A DNA stretch of 27,557 bases from a virus: IMG/VR virus record IMGVR_UViG_3300027851_000109, positions 1-27,557 of that record, one strand, 5' to 3'. The notes under the pieces were generated by a model. The model was not told the DNA's origin. It was given only the letters and a program-made list of their open reading frames with translations, and searched no databases. A program made the position numbers and the translations under genes. Positions 5,552 through 13,533 of the stretch are shown here, piece by piece (position 1 is the stretch's first letter; the number at the start of each line of letters is the position of its first letter).

Positions 5552-6123
5552 GCGAGCGGCCCTTTATGCAGCTCTACGTCTCCGACTTCATCGGGGACAC
5601 CCTGCACCTGTCAGCAGAGCTTGTCGGGGCCTATCTGCTGCTACTCATGGCCATGTGGAACGCGGACGGCGAACTGCCGAACGATGAGGCCAAGCTGGCG
5701 CGGATCGCTCGCGTGTCGCTCAAGAAGTGGCGCGCAATGACGGCAGATCTGATGCCGTTTTTCACGGTCTCGGACGGCAAGATCACCCACGGTCGGCTGC
5801 AGAAGGAGCTCCGAAAAAGCGAGCGTCAATCGCAATCGAGAGCTTCCGCCGGGGCAATGGGTGGCGCCGCTAAGGCATTGAAATACAACAAACCGCACGT
5901 AGCAAATGCCTTAGCAATGCCAAAGCATCTTCCAGAACCATATAGAAAGGAGGGAAATGTTTTGTCTGACCCGACTGCAACCATCACGGTTGACCGATGG
6001 AAAGACGAGGCCCTTTTCAAAGCCTGTGAGCGTCTGAGAGGAAAGGCTGCCCCGGCGACTGTCCAGAAGTGGTCGTTCCCCGCCAGCATCGTTGACCAAG
6101 CGAGGCGAGATGCTGCGCACTGA
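5548..6123 (+). CDS. DUF1376 (YdaU-like) replication-associated protein
   Basis: 191 aa from the GTG at 5548 (GTGA overlap with the previous stop, GAGAGG upstream). Residues 6-85 are a clear DUF1376 domain: FMQLYVSDFIGDTLHLSAEL, GAYLLLLMAMWNADGELPND, then LARIARVSLKKWRAMTADLM. This family sits at the position of phage replication initiators (lambda O-like) and has a winged-helix-like fold. The middle is lysine-rich and low in complexity; the end (SFPASIVDQARRDAAH) is short. A longer start at 5449 would run inside the preceding gene and is rejected. With the DnaA-like protein it forms the putative replication module; no helicase or primase is visible nearby. Confidence 0.85.
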   Translation: MSERPFMQLYVSDFIGDTLHLSAELVGAYLLLLMAMWNADGELPNDEAKLARIARVSLKKWRAMTADLMPFFTVSDGKITHGRLQKELRKSERQSQSRASAGAMGGAAKALKYNKPHVANALAMPKHLPEPYRKEGNVLSDPTATITVDRWKDEALFKACERLRGKAAPATVQKWSFPASIVDQARRDAAH

Positions 6124-6203
6124 TGGGTTGCATTATCCTTGGATAACTTGGGCGCAGCGAAACGGGCTTGTAGAACGAAGCGCGAATACGTGCGAAAAAG
6201 GTC

Positions 6204-6673
6204 GTGCGGCCGGGCGACTTGTCCTCCCCCAGCCGCACATAGCGACGGGGTTTACTTGTGGAAGTTTACCCGTCGCGGTTGGAAGCCTTAGCGCGTGCGC
6301 TGAAGGGCTGCAACCCCTTAAACCCCGCAACGAGCTGGCCGGTTCCTCCCAAAGAGCCGGAACCAAAAAACACCAGGTGCGCGTGACCCATAGCGCCCTG
6401 GGCCTTCACGCCGGGCAACCCCCGGATCGGTCCGAAGGCTATCGTGCCGTCCAGCCGGGCTTGGCCGCTCGGAACATGGCCGATAGTGGCGCCAGCCGAA
6501 CAAAATGGCGCCAAGGCAACGAGCTGGGAACCAGTTCGGCGGCGAAAGCCGGAAAAGGCACTGAGTATGCGACCTCAATCGAGGTTCCTCTTAGCCAGAG
6601 GCTTCACGCGGGGCAGGCGCCCTATACCGTGAAGGCAGAAAAGGGTGGAACTATGCCCGGAGCCACCGGCTCC
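6204..6673 (+). ncRNA. Large, densely structured RNA candidate with a duplicated module
   Basis: The gap between the DUF1376 gene and the next clear gene folds into successive hairpins. Perfect or near-perfect stems: 6204-6210/6232-6238 (GTGCGGC), 6242-6249/6269-6276 (GCGACGGG), 6277-6315 (GGTTG/CAACC around an 11-bp bulged stem), 6341-6346/6359-6364, 6373-6382/6393-6401 (one bulge), 6402-6407/6434-6439 enclosing 6411-6415/6421-6425, 6461-6466/6478-6483, 6487-6494/6506-6513 (TGGCGCCA twice), 6572-6576/6581-6585, 6587-6591/6597-6601, 6602-6608/6628-6634 enclosing 6611-6614/6619-6622, and 6659-6664/6668-6673. Several abut exactly, as coaxially stacked helices do. CAACGAGCTGG (6328, 6517) and CTTCACGC (6404, 6602) mark two copies of one module. 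I recognise no known class. A frame open from 6110 to 6700 exists but has codon use unlike its neighbours. Confidence 0.5.
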
Positions 6674-6696
6674 CCTGAATCAGAGGAACATGCAGC

Positions 6697-7008
6697 ATGA
6701 GCTACGACTTTTTCAACACGAAGGTTGTGACCACTCGAAAGTCGCATCATTGCGAGCAGTGCCATCAGCCAATCGCCGTTGGCGAACGCTGCTCTTATGG
6801 AGCGGGGCTCTTTGAGGGACATTTTATGTCTTACTACGAGCACGAGGACTGCCGAGCGGCTTGGTTGGAGGTTGTGGCGGATGTGCTGCGCGACGACGAC
6901 GCTGCGCCATTTCTCGCCGATTACGATGACCTCAGTGAGAGTCGTGGCTTGCTGTCGGACAAGTATCCGGCCGTTGCCGCCAGACTGTGGCCGGAGCACG
7001 CAGCATGA
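6697..7008 (+). CDS. Unknown protein with a zinc-binding CxxC motif
   Basis: 103 aa. KSHHCEQCHQPIAVGERC (about residues 15-32) plus HEDCRAAW (about 50-57) give a Cys/His set that would bind one zinc ion, like small treble-clef or HNH-related fingers, but no HNH catalytic core is present. The C-terminal half is acidic and helical. AGAGGA lies nine bases before the ATG at 6697. Its stop overlaps the next start (ATGA). It is the first gene after the structured RNA region. Function unknown. Confidence 0.7.
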   Translation: MSYDFFNTKVVTTRKSHHCEQCHQPIAVGERCSYGAGLFEGHFMSYYEHEDCRAAWLEVVADVLRDDDAAPFLADYDDLSESRGLLSDKYPAVAARLWPEHAA

Positions 7009-7217
7009 AGAAGATTGAGTTCACTACGCCGAAGCAGGGTAGGCCGCACCGCGTCCACCAGTGGATGAACACGGACACGATGGAGCCGTTGTTCGGCGTC
7101 GAGTGCAACGTCGAGTACGGCAAGTGGGTGCATGTCGTAGTCGATGGCGAAGTCTATCTGCGTCGAGAAAGGCCGAACGCAGCGAGCGCGGCCAAGGCAT
7201 GGAGCAAGCCCGCATGA
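7005..7217 (+). CDS. Unknown small early protein
   Basis: 70 aa from the ATG at 7005 (ATGA overlap). Beta-rich and aromatic: KKIEFTTPKQGRPHRVHQWM, then VECNVEYGKWVHVVVDGEVYL, suggesting a compact beta fold. Its stop overlaps the next start (ATGA at 7214). No family recognised. Confidence 0.6.
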   Translation: MKKIEFTTPKQGRPHRVHQWMNTDTMEPLFGVECNVEYGKWVHVVVDGEVYLRRERPNAASAAKAWSKPA

Positions 7218-7459
7218 CCCATCCCCCCTCCCTCCCCAATGGGTTCAGCACGGACTTCAGCGAGGCGCACGGTGAGGAGATCATCGTGTACGTTAAACTG
7301 GGCATTTCTCCGGCAATGCCGAACGTTGGCGTTTATAGCGGCGGCGAGTTCCAGACACTGGACGGCTTCACTTACGACCGTTCCGAATTGCTCTGCTGGT
7401 GCCCCATCCCCACCCCTGGCGATGCTGTCCTCAAGGAACTGGCGGAGGAGGGGAAATGA
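7214..7459 (+). CDS. Unknown small early protein
   Basis: 81 aa from the ATG at 7214 (MTHPPSLPNGFSTDF). It has two beta-type segments (EEIIVYVKLG and VGVYSGGEFQTLDGF) and a CWCP cysteine pair near residue 62. The frame extends upstream to 7061 only as a shadow of the previous gene. Its end overlaps the next start (ATGA at 7456), preceded by a strong GGAGGAGGGG. No family recognised. Confidence 0.55.
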   Translation: MTHPPSLPNGFSTDFSEAHGEEIIVYVKLGISPAMPNVGVYSGGEFQTLDGFTYDRSELLCWCPIPTPGDAVLKELAEEGK

Positions 7460-7863
7460 GCTATTGCAGATGGTCTTCGATGGATTTCGGATGTGACATC
7501 TACGCATTCGAGCATGTAGGCGGCTGGTGGCAAATTTACGTGGCTGGCAATCGGGTCGTTGGCGACATTCCGAAAACGCCAGCCGTTCCGCCTCCGGGCG
7601 CAACTGAGGCTGAGAAATTGGCATGGGCAACAGCCTATGTCGAGACTAGCCGAATGCAGTCGCAATTCCTGAAAACTGCCGAGCGTGAGGATATCACGTT
7701 GCCGCATGCTGGCGAAGCATTTCAGTGCCCAACGATTGAAGATTTCAGGGCGAAGATGCTGGAACTGCGCGAGCTTGGCTACGTGTTCCCTGATGCTGTC
7801 TTTGACGAAATTGACGAGGAACTAGCCGCCTCCCCAACCCTCAAGCAACTGGCAGGTGAGTGA
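7456..7863 (+). CDS. Unknown early protein
   Basis: 135 aa from the ATG at 7456, with GGAGGAGGGG just upstream. The N-terminus MSYCRWSSMDFGCDIYAFEHVGGWWQIYVA is a compact aromatic beta segment seen in small phage proteins. The rest is helical (TEAEKLAWATAYVETSRMQS, FRAKMLELRELGYVFPDAVFDEID). The stop is directly followed by the next ATG. No function can be assigned. Confidence 0.65.
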   Translation: MSYCRWSSMDFGCDIYAFEHVGGWWQIYVAGNRVVGDIPKTPAVPPPGATEAEKLAWATAYVETSRMQSQFLKTAEREDITLPHAGEAFQCPTIEDFRAKMLELRELGYVFPDAVFDEIDEELAASPTLKQLAGE

Positions 7864-8040
7864 ATGAGCGACGGGCTTACGATTTTCGGATTGCTGTTCT
7901 TTGCCGCGCTGATGGCCGTTGGCATCGTGTCCTGCACCCAGACGTGGGACGCCTGCAAAGCGGCAGGTGGGCGCCCGGTTTACGAGTACAAGAGCACGCC
8001 CTCGTGCTGGGATGCTGACGGCCGGAGGATTTTCCCATGA
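7864..8040 (+). CDS. Small membrane-anchored protein
   Basis: 58 aa. A short start (MSDGLT) is followed by one hydrophobic span (IFGLLFFAALMAVGIVSC) and a short soluble tail with two more cysteines (DACK, PSCWDADGRR). The Cys at the end of the span resembles a lipoprotein cleavage box only weakly. It starts right after the preceding stop and overlaps the next ATG. It could be an inner-membrane or secreted peptide; no family recognised. Confidence 0.5.
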   Translation: MSDGLTIFGLLFFAALMAVGIVSCTQTWDACKAAGGRPVYEYKSTPSCWDADGRRIFP

Positions 8041-8285
8041 CCCCCGACATCCGAGAGAAAGCGGAGAGGCTGTGGCGCGAAGAACTCGGTTTTGCCAACG
8101 ACCGGTTCGGTTCCATCAGCATCATCTCCCAAGCCCTTCTCGAAGCCCACAATGCCGGAAGGGAGGAGGAACGCGAGCGGTGTGTGGAAATTGCTGAGCA
8201 CTACGAGGTGTATTTGGCGGCGGCAGACATGCGCAATCCCGGGTTCACGGTCGCCAAGCTGGCCGCCATCCGTTCAATCAAATAG
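8037..8285 (+). CDS. Unknown helical early protein
   Basis: 82 aa, mostly helix, with a very charged middle (AHNAGREEERERCVEIAEHYEVYLAAADM). It starts with an ATGA overlap. Similar short acidic proteins occur in many Rhizobiales-type phages, but I cannot name a family. The last gene of the overlapping run; a 12-bp gap follows. Confidence 0.55.
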   Translation: MTPDIREKAERLWREELGFANDRFGSISIISQALLEAHNAGREEERERCVEIAEHYEVYLAAADMRNPGFTVAKLAAIRSIK

Positions 8286-8297
8286 GGGACTAGACAC

Positions 8298-8897
8298 ATG
8301 GGGCGCAGGGGACCGAAACGCAAAGCAGTGACACGGCAACCGAATGGCCAGCCGTCTCGCTCAAAGGCCGCACTCGACACGCGCGCCAAGCTTGCACGCG
8401 AAGGGCTGGACAGGGAGCAGCAGGACATGATTGCGGTAGGCATAGAAGCCCGCCAGCGGGTGTTTGGCTTGCCGGCGCCCGTCTCTCGCGACCAAATGGC
8501 AGGATGCGCTGTAGGTCGGTACTGCCTGCTTGGCGGCAAGGACGGCATCACCCGGTTGCAGTACGATGCGGCAATGCTGTACTTGGCGGACTGCGAAGCG
8601 TACTCTCGTGCCATCGCTACGCCCGGCATTCCGCGCGCCGTTGACCTCAACGCAACCGGTGGGCAAAACCACCACGAGAACGTCGGCAAGGTGCTGGCTA
8701 CGATCCGCAGCCATGAGGCAATGGTCAAGGCGGTGCAGTCAGCGCAGAACGAGCTGCGCAACACGGCCAACCTGTTCGGCGCCCTCGACGCTGTCATCCG
8801 CCGTGACGTGATGCTTGACCACCTCCTCGGGGATCTGCGCACGGCTCTCAACGCATTGGTGCGGCACTACGGAATCGACGGCAGAGCAGCCGCTTGA
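8298..8897 (+). CDS. Unknown DNA-binding-like protein at the end of the early region
   Basis: 199 aa. The basic N-terminus MGRRGPKRKAVTRQPNGQPS looks like the start of small-terminase-type proteins, but the body (helical, EARQRVFGLPAPVSRDQM...) does not match a family I know. GGGGA lies eight bases before the ATG. Its stop codon lies inside the TTGACA of the next promoter-like element. In lambdoid phages this position is occupied by the late antiterminator Q, so a regulatory role is possible. That is inference from location only; a role in packaging is the alternative. Confidence 0.6.
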   Translation: MGRRGPKRKAVTRQPNGQPSRSKAALDTRAKLAREGLDREQQDMIAVGIEARQRVFGLPAPVSRDQMAGCAVGRYCLLGGKDGITRLQYDAAMLYLADCEAYSRAIATPGIPRAVDLNATGGQNHHENVGKVLATIRSHEAMVKAVQSAQNELRNTANLFGALDAVIRRDVMLDHLLGDLRTALNALVRHYGIDGRAAA

Positions 8898-8922
8898 CAG
8901 GCGGGTCCAAATCATGCGCAAT
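8894..8922 (+). promoter_or_regulatory. Candidate late promoter
   Basis: A perfect -35 TTGACA (8894-8899) with CGCAAT (8917-8922) as a weak -10 at 17-bp spacing. It lies at the end of the last early gene and upstream of all virion genes. Transcription would begin near 8930 and meet a terminator about 50 bases later. The -10 is poor, so a phage or host activator might be needed. Confidence 0.35.
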
Positions 8923-8953
8923 GGTTTCCACGCTAGGCGCAAAGCGCCGGTAG

Positions 8954-8978
8954 GGCTCGGGGCAACTCGGGCCTTTTT
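8954..8978 (+). terminator. Intrinsic terminator just before the late operon (tR'-like)
   Basis: GGCTCG (8954-8959) pairs with CGGGCC (8968-8973), one G-U pair, 8-base loop, immediately followed by TTTTT (8974-8978). A smaller hairpin GGCGC-AAA-GCGCC (8936-8948) sits just upstream. It separates early and late genes; virion genes start 60 bases further on. Confidence 0.55.
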
Positions 8979-9037
8979 GCTGTCCGCGCTCCAGAACATG
9001 CAGCGTGCCCCGTACAAATCACAGGCAAGGACAAATC

Positions 9038-9331
9038 ATGGCTCGCGTGAAGTCAAACGGTATGCCGTGGCCATTGGCCAACAAGAAAACCGTTGGTCGC
9101 GGCGGTGGCGCCCCTGGGGCATACAAGGCCGGCAGGGACGACGCGTCTATTGCTAGCGCAAAGGAAGCCAAGGCCGCTGCTGCCGCCAAGGCGCACATGA
9201 AGAAGTCCGGCCCGGCTGGCAAGGTGGGAGCGCAGAACATCATGGCCGACTATGACGCAAGGCAGAAGGTCGGCACCTCGAAGTACCGTGAGCGCAATCG
9301 CTCCATGGCGTCCCGCATAGCGGGCAAGTAA
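9038..9331 (+). CDS. Small basic protein at the start of the late operon
   Basis: 97 aa from the ATG at 9038, with AAGGA upstream. Glycine-, alanine- and lysine-rich: NKKTVGRGGGAPGAYKAGRD, then a helix AKEAKAAAAAKAHMKKSGP and a basic end KYRERNRSMASRIAGK. Composition suggests a nucleic-acid-binding or disordered protein. It may be part of the packaging module because the terminase genes follow, but no family is recognised. Confidence 0.6.
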   Translation: MARVKSNGMPWPLANKKTVGRGGGAPGAYKAGRDDASIASAKEAKAAAAAKAHMKKSGPAGKVGAQNIMADYDARQKVGTSKYRERNRSMASRIAGK

Positions 9332-9385
9332 CCAAGCATCACCATCAAGCCGATCTGCCTAACTAGGCCCCGGCAAGAGGTTGGC

Positions 9386-9679
9386 ATGACCGAAAAACAA
9401 ACGACTGAAAACCTTATCGGCAAGGGGAAGCCTGGCCCCGGTCGCCCCAAGGGGCTGCCCAACAAAACCACGCAGCTTTTGAAGGATGCGATCCTCAAGG
9501 CTGCTGAGGAAGCTGGTGGCGCCGAGGGCATGGTCGGCTATCTGGTCATTCAGGCCAAGACCAACCCGCAGTCGTTCTTGCCCCTGCTGGGCAAGGTGCT
9601 GCCAATGCAGGTCACTGGCCCGGAAGATGGCGCCATTGAGATCAACGTGACCATCGGCGGCAATGCGGGTCAATCTTAA
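9386..9679 (+). CDS. Probable small terminase subunit-like protein
   Basis: 97 aa. The N-terminus KGKPGPGRPKGLPNKTTQLLKDAILKAA is a basic arm with an AT-hook-like GRPKG and a helix; this arrangement is typical of proteins encoded immediately upstream of the large terminase and is often annotated as DUF5681-like or small terminase. GLPNK-type arms contact DNA. It overlaps the large-terminase start by 17 bases, supporting joint translation. A small-terminase role is inferred from position and the basic arm; the protein is short for that role. Confidence 0.55.
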   Translation: MTEKQTTENLIGKGKPGPGRPKGLPNKTTQLLKDAILKAAEEAGGAEGMVGYLVIQAKTNPQSFLPLLGKVLPMQVTGPEDGAIEINVTIGGNAGQS

Positions 9680-10916
9680 CCTTGCAGCCCGGCCACAGTT
9701 TGTCCCATACCTCACTCGGGAACAACGTTGGGCCAGCGTCATCGCACACCGCCGTGCTGGCAAGACCGTCGCCTGCATCATGGATCTGGTCAAGAAGGCT
9801 GTAGAGCACACAGGGCGCGAACCTCGCTTCGCCTATGTCGCTCCGACCTACACGCAGGCCAAGGACGTGGCGTGGTCCTACCTCAAGGAATACACCTCGG
9901 CCATTCCCGGCATGGAGAAGTCGGAAAGCGAGCTAAGCGTCACGTTCCCGCACAACAAGGCGCGCATCAGGCTCTACGGCGCTGAGAACTACGACCGCAT
10001 TCGAGGCCTGTACCTGGACGGCGTGGTCATTGACGAGACGGGCGACATTGACCCGCGTGCATGGCCTGAAGTCATTCGGCCGGCATTGAGCGACCGCAAG
10101 GGCTGGGCAACGTTCATCGGCACGCCAAAGGGCCGCAACGCGTTCTATGACCTGCACACCAAGGCCAAGGCCGACGATGTGTGGTTCACCGATGAGCTGC
10201 GCGCCTCCAAGACCGGCATCATTGATGAGCTTGAGCTTGCCGACGCCAAGCGCACGATGACGGCGGAAGCCTACGCTCAGGAATACGAGTGCTCGTTCCA
10301 GGCTGCAATTGTCGGCGCCTTCTATGGCCGCGAGATGGCAACAGCCGAGCAGGATGGGCGCATTGGCCGTGTCCCGCATGATCGGTCGGCCGATGTGTTC
10401 GCCTCATGGGATCTGGGCATTGGCGACAGCATGGCGATCTGGGTCGGCCAGATCATCGGCCGCGAGTGGCACTGGATCAACTATTACGAAAGCAGCGGCT
10501 TCGCCCTCGACCACTACGTCGATTGGATCAAGGCGCTGCCCTACAAGGTGCATCACCACTACCTGCCTCACGATGGCGAGGCGAGGGAGTTGCAGACCGG
10601 CAAGAGCCGCAAGCAGTTCCTCGAAGAACGCAACCTCAGCGTTTCGATTGTGCCTCGGCACGAGCCGATGGACGGCATCGACGCTGCCCGCGTTCGCTTC
10701 AATCGCATGTGGTTTGATGAAGAGAAATGCGCTCGTGGCATCGATTGCCTGCGCATGTACCGCAGTGAGTACGACGACAAGAACCAGGTGCTGCGCCAGC
10801 GGCCATTGCATGACTGGGCTTCGCACGGCGCCGATGCTTTCCGGTGCGGCGTGATGGGTGCGGAAGAGAATGTGGTGCGTGATTTGCCGCAGATTGAAAC
10901 GGACTGGGTGAGCTGA
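9663..10916 (+). CDS. terL: Large terminase subunit (packaging ATPase and nuclease)
   Basis: 417 aa. The ATPase part has Walker A HRRAGKTV (29-36), Walker B VVIDE (121-125) and the coupling motif FIGTPKG (151-157). The RNase H-like nuclease part begins with SWDLGIGD (Asp250) and ends with DWASHGADAFR (about 384-394), giving the metal-binding acidic residues. It cuts concatemeric DNA and drives it into the prohead through the portal. The ATG at 9663 overlaps the upstream gene and has GGCGG nearby. The length is usual for this compact terminase group. The stop overlaps the next start as TGATG. Confidence 0.93.
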   Translation: MRVNLNLAARPQFVPYLTREQRWASVIAHRRAGKTVACIMDLVKKAVEHTGREPRFAYVAPTYTQAKDVAWSYLKEYTSAIPGMEKSESELSVTFPHNKARIRLYGAENYDRIRGLYLDGVVIDETGDIDPRAWPEVIRPALSDRKGWATFIGTPKGRNAFYDLHTKAKADDVWFTDELRASKTGIIDELELADAKRTMTAEAYAQEYECSFQAAIVGAFYGREMATAEQDGRIGRVPHDRSADVFASWDLGIGDSMAIWVGQIIGREWHWINYYESSGFALDHYVDWIKALPYKVHHHYLPHDGEARELQTGKSRKQFLEERNLSVSIVPRHEPMDGIDAARVRFNRMWFDEEKCARGIDCLRMYRSEYDDKNQVLRQRPLHDWASHGADAFRCGVMGAEENVVRDLPQIETDWVS

Positions 10917-11194
10917 TGGCGATCTATGGAGTATGCGACCATTACGGGGTGTTTGAGCAGGAAGTGGCGCAGCGTCGTTACCCTCACGCACTGCGCCCAG
11001 CATATCTCGTCAACGATGCCGGCGGGACTATCAAGTGGGAGTCGTGGCTAAAGCGCACCAAAGCGGACCCTGGCATCAACATTGTCGCGATGGTGTTTGA
11101 AGACGGCTACGCGGCGGATGCTGATGGCGTGATGTTTGTCGGCAACGGACAAACGCGCGCGACCGTTTTCCGAGGTCGAACCTATAATGGCTGA
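10916..11194 (+). CDS. Unknown protein between terminase and portal genes
   Basis: 92 aa. YGVCDHYGVFEQEVAQRRYPHALRPAYLV and SWLKRTKADPGINIVAMVFEDGY suggest a small alpha/beta fold; no motif is recognised. It overlaps both neighbours (TGATG at the start, 8 bases at the end), so it is translated as part of the head operon. Role unknown. Confidence 0.6.
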   Translation: MAIYGVCDHYGVFEQEVAQRRYPHALRPAYLVNDAGGTIKWESWLKRTKADPGINIVAMVFEDGYAADADGVMFVGNGQTRATVFRGRTYNG

Positions 11195-13523
11195 TGAACA
11201 GGAAATCGAGGGCTCCAGCCTCGAAGCCATCATTGCCGACGAAATCCGCACGTCGCTGGCCTATGATCAGAGCGAACTCGCCAGCAAGCGCGCCACGGCC
11301 ATTGCCTACATGCGCGGCGAAATGCCGGACCTCAAGCCGCGCCCCAACGGGTCGACGCAGACCAGCCACGATGTGGCAGACACAATTTCCAAGGTGCTGC
11401 CCGGCGTGGTGCGCATCTTCACTGCGGCATCCAAGATGGTGTCGTATGAGCGGGTCCGCGATGAGGATGACCGCTGGGCATCGGAAGCCACCGAGTACAT
11501 GAACCATTCGTTCTTCGTGGAGAACGATGGCTATCAGATCCTGCTCAATGCGACCAACGATTCACTGCTGCTCGGCAACGGGCTGGCGTGCTCGTACTGG
11601 GATGCACCGGAGATTGAAACCAAGACCTTCCGCGACCTCAGCGAAGTTGAGCTGGTGGTCAAGACCGAGGAAGGCTGGGAGCCGGTTGCAGCCAGCCCCG
11701 GCAAGCCGCAGACGGTCGATGATCTGGAGCTGCCGACCTACACGGTCAAGATGCAGCGGACACTGCGCCCGGGCCGCATCATCGACAAAACCGGCAAGCC
11801 TGAGAACCTTGTCATCAACGACACGGCCACGTCCATCGATGACGCGCGCTTCGTTGGCTACCTGCACGACGACAAGACCCGCTCCGACCTGATGGAGATG
11901 GCGGACGCCTACGGCTGGGACACGGGCGTCATCGAGGAAATCCCGTCGTACTCGCTGCCCTTGCAGAGCGAAGTGGCGACGGCACGTACCAGTGACCGGG
12001 AATACAACACCTCAAGCCCGGTGGCGTCCGGTGACCCCATTGACCTCTACGAAATCTACATGCGGGTTGACGTAGACGGCGACGGCATCGCTGAGATGAT
12101 CCAGGTCTGGTACGCTGGCCGTGGTGGCGCTGGCGTTGTGCTCGGCTGGGAGGAGTGGGAAGACGAAGTCCCGTTCACCGACATCCCGTGCTACCCAGTG
12201 CCGCATCGCTGGGACGCTGAGGGGCTGTTTGACCGGCTGGTGGACATTCAGCGCGTCAAGACCACGCTGCTGCGTCAGGCGCTGGACAACATCTATGCCG
12301 TCAACATGCCGATGCGTGAGGTCGAGCAGGGCTCGGTGCTCAACCCCGACATTCTGGTCAACTCCAAGTTCGGCGGTCTGATCTGGAAGAAGGCAGGTTC
12401 GAATCCGATCATCCCGCATGTGATCCCGTTCACGGCGGACAAGGCCTTCGCGGCCATGGAGTACATGGACAAGGTGCGTATCGAGCGCACTGGCGTCAGC
12501 AGCGCCTCGGCTGCACTTGACCCTGAGGCATTGCAGAACCAGACGGCGACGGCATCGCAGCTCCAGCACGATGTCAACTATTCGCAGACCGAGTTCATCG
12601 CGCGCAACCAGGCCGAACTTGGCTGGAAGAAGTTCTTCCGCAAGCGCCTGAAACTGGCGATCAAGCACGAGCAGGTGCGCAGCATTCCGTCCGATGAGGG
12701 CGACGAAATCCAAGGCGAAGACGGCTCGGTCGAGGCCAGCGATTTTCGCACCGTGTCCCCGCCAAAGTGGGACGCCGGCATGAAAGTGTCGATCAATGTG
12801 GGGCTGGGCACTGGCTCGCGCGACCGCGACATGTCGATGCTGAACCTGATCCTCAATGGCCAGATCGGCATGGCGGATCGTCTGGGCATGGCGGGGATGC
12901 AGTCAAAGGCGCTGGAGTTCCTGCCGCGCATTCGCATGACGGCGGTCAAGCTGGCGGAAAGCTCCGGCCTCAAGAACCCGGAAGAATACTATCCGGAGAT
13001 TACCGACGAAGAACTGGCGCAGATGAAGGCTGCGGCCGAGGCGCCGAAGGTTGACCCGGCGATTGAGCTTGAGAACGCCAAAGGCGAGAACGCCAAGGCA
13101 CTCAAGCAGGTCGATGCTCAGGTTGCCATGCAGCAGGCGCAGCTCAAGGCCGAGGGCGACGTTCTCAAGAACAAGGCCGAGCTGGAAGCGGACATGCGCA
13201 CGGCGCAGGCCGAACTTGAAAGCAAGGCTGCATTGGAACGCATCAAGCAGGATGCTGAAGATCAGCGGTTTTTTGCCAAACTGAAGCAGGATCGCGAGCT
13301 GACGCTGTTGCAGATGGGCATGGCGGAGCGAGACAGCGCGGAAAAGGACGAAGAGGGCAACGCGGTCAAGAAGCCGGTCGACGCCACGTCTGCCATGCTG
13401 ATGGATGGGCTGCAAAAGCTGGGCGAAATGGTGGGCGGATTGAGTGCAGCCATGTCGGCGCCGACCGAGATTGTTCGCGGGCCTGATGGCAGGGCGGTCG
13501 GCACTCGCAAGGCCATGAACTAG
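11187..13523 (+). CDS. Portal protein, P22 gp1-like
   Basis: 778 aa from the ATG at 11187 (MADEQEIEGSSLEAIIADEI); the frame is open to 11136 but that part belongs to the preceding gene. The length and features fit podovirus portals of the P22 gp1 class: an N-terminal helical region, the SLLLGNGLACSYWD segment, the long clip/stem region (RVKTTLLRQALDNIYAVNMP), and a strongly charged coiled-coil tail from about residue 630 (EAPKVDPAIELENAKGENAK, LESKAALERIKQDAEDQRFF). Twelve copies form the channel at the head vertex through which DNA enters and leaves. It sits between terminase and scaffold, as expected. Confidence 0.85.
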   Translation: MADEQEIEGSSLEAIIADEIRTSLAYDQSELASKRATAIAYMRGEMPDLKPRPNGSTQTSHDVADTISKVLPGVVRIFTAASKMVSYERVRDEDDRWASEATEYMNHSFFVENDGYQILLNATNDSLLLGNGLACSYWDAPEIETKTFRDLSEVELVVKTEEGWEPVAASPGKPQTVDDLELPTYTVKMQRTLRPGRIIDKTGKPENLVINDTATSIDDARFVGYLHDDKTRSDLMEMADAYGWDTGVIEEIPSYSLPLQSEVATARTSDREYNTSSPVASGDPIDLYEIYMRVDVDGDGIAEMIQVWYAGRGGAGVVLGWEEWEDEVPFTDIPCYPVPHRWDAEGLFDRLVDIQRVKTTLLRQALDNIYAVNMPMREVEQGSVLNPDILVNSKFGGLIWKKAGSNPIIPHVIPFTADKAFAAMEYMDKVRIERTGVSSASAALDPEALQNQTATASQLQHDVNYSQTEFIARNQAELGWKKFFRKRLKLAIKHEQVRSIPSDEGDEIQGEDGSVEASDFRTVSPPKWDAGMKVSINVGLGTGSRDRDMSMLNLILNGQIGMADRLGMAGMQSKALEFLPRIRMTAVKLAESSGLKNPEEYYPEITDEELAQMKAAAEAPKVDPAIELENAKGENAKALKQVDAQVAMQQAQLKAEGDVLKNKAELEADMRTAQAELESKAALERIKQDAEDQRFFAKLKQDRELTLLQMGMAERDSAEKDEEGNAVKKPVDATSAMLMDGLQKLGEMVGGLSAAMSAPTEIVRGPDGRAVGTRKAMN

Positions 13524-13533
13524 GAGATTTTGA

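Noticed and set aside
6190-6673. Group II intron reading of the structured region (GTGCG at 6190).
   Set aside because: No domain V with its conserved catalytic triad was found near the 3' end and no reverse transcriptase is present.
6110-6700. A long plus-strand frame (about 196 aa from ATG 6110, with a TTG at 6092 before it) through the structured region.
   Set aside because: It uses many codons that are rare in the neighbours, shows no recognisable protein features, and the base pairs explain the sequence better. Its ATGA junction with the next gene keeps a small doubt, so it is discussed under the RNA candidate.
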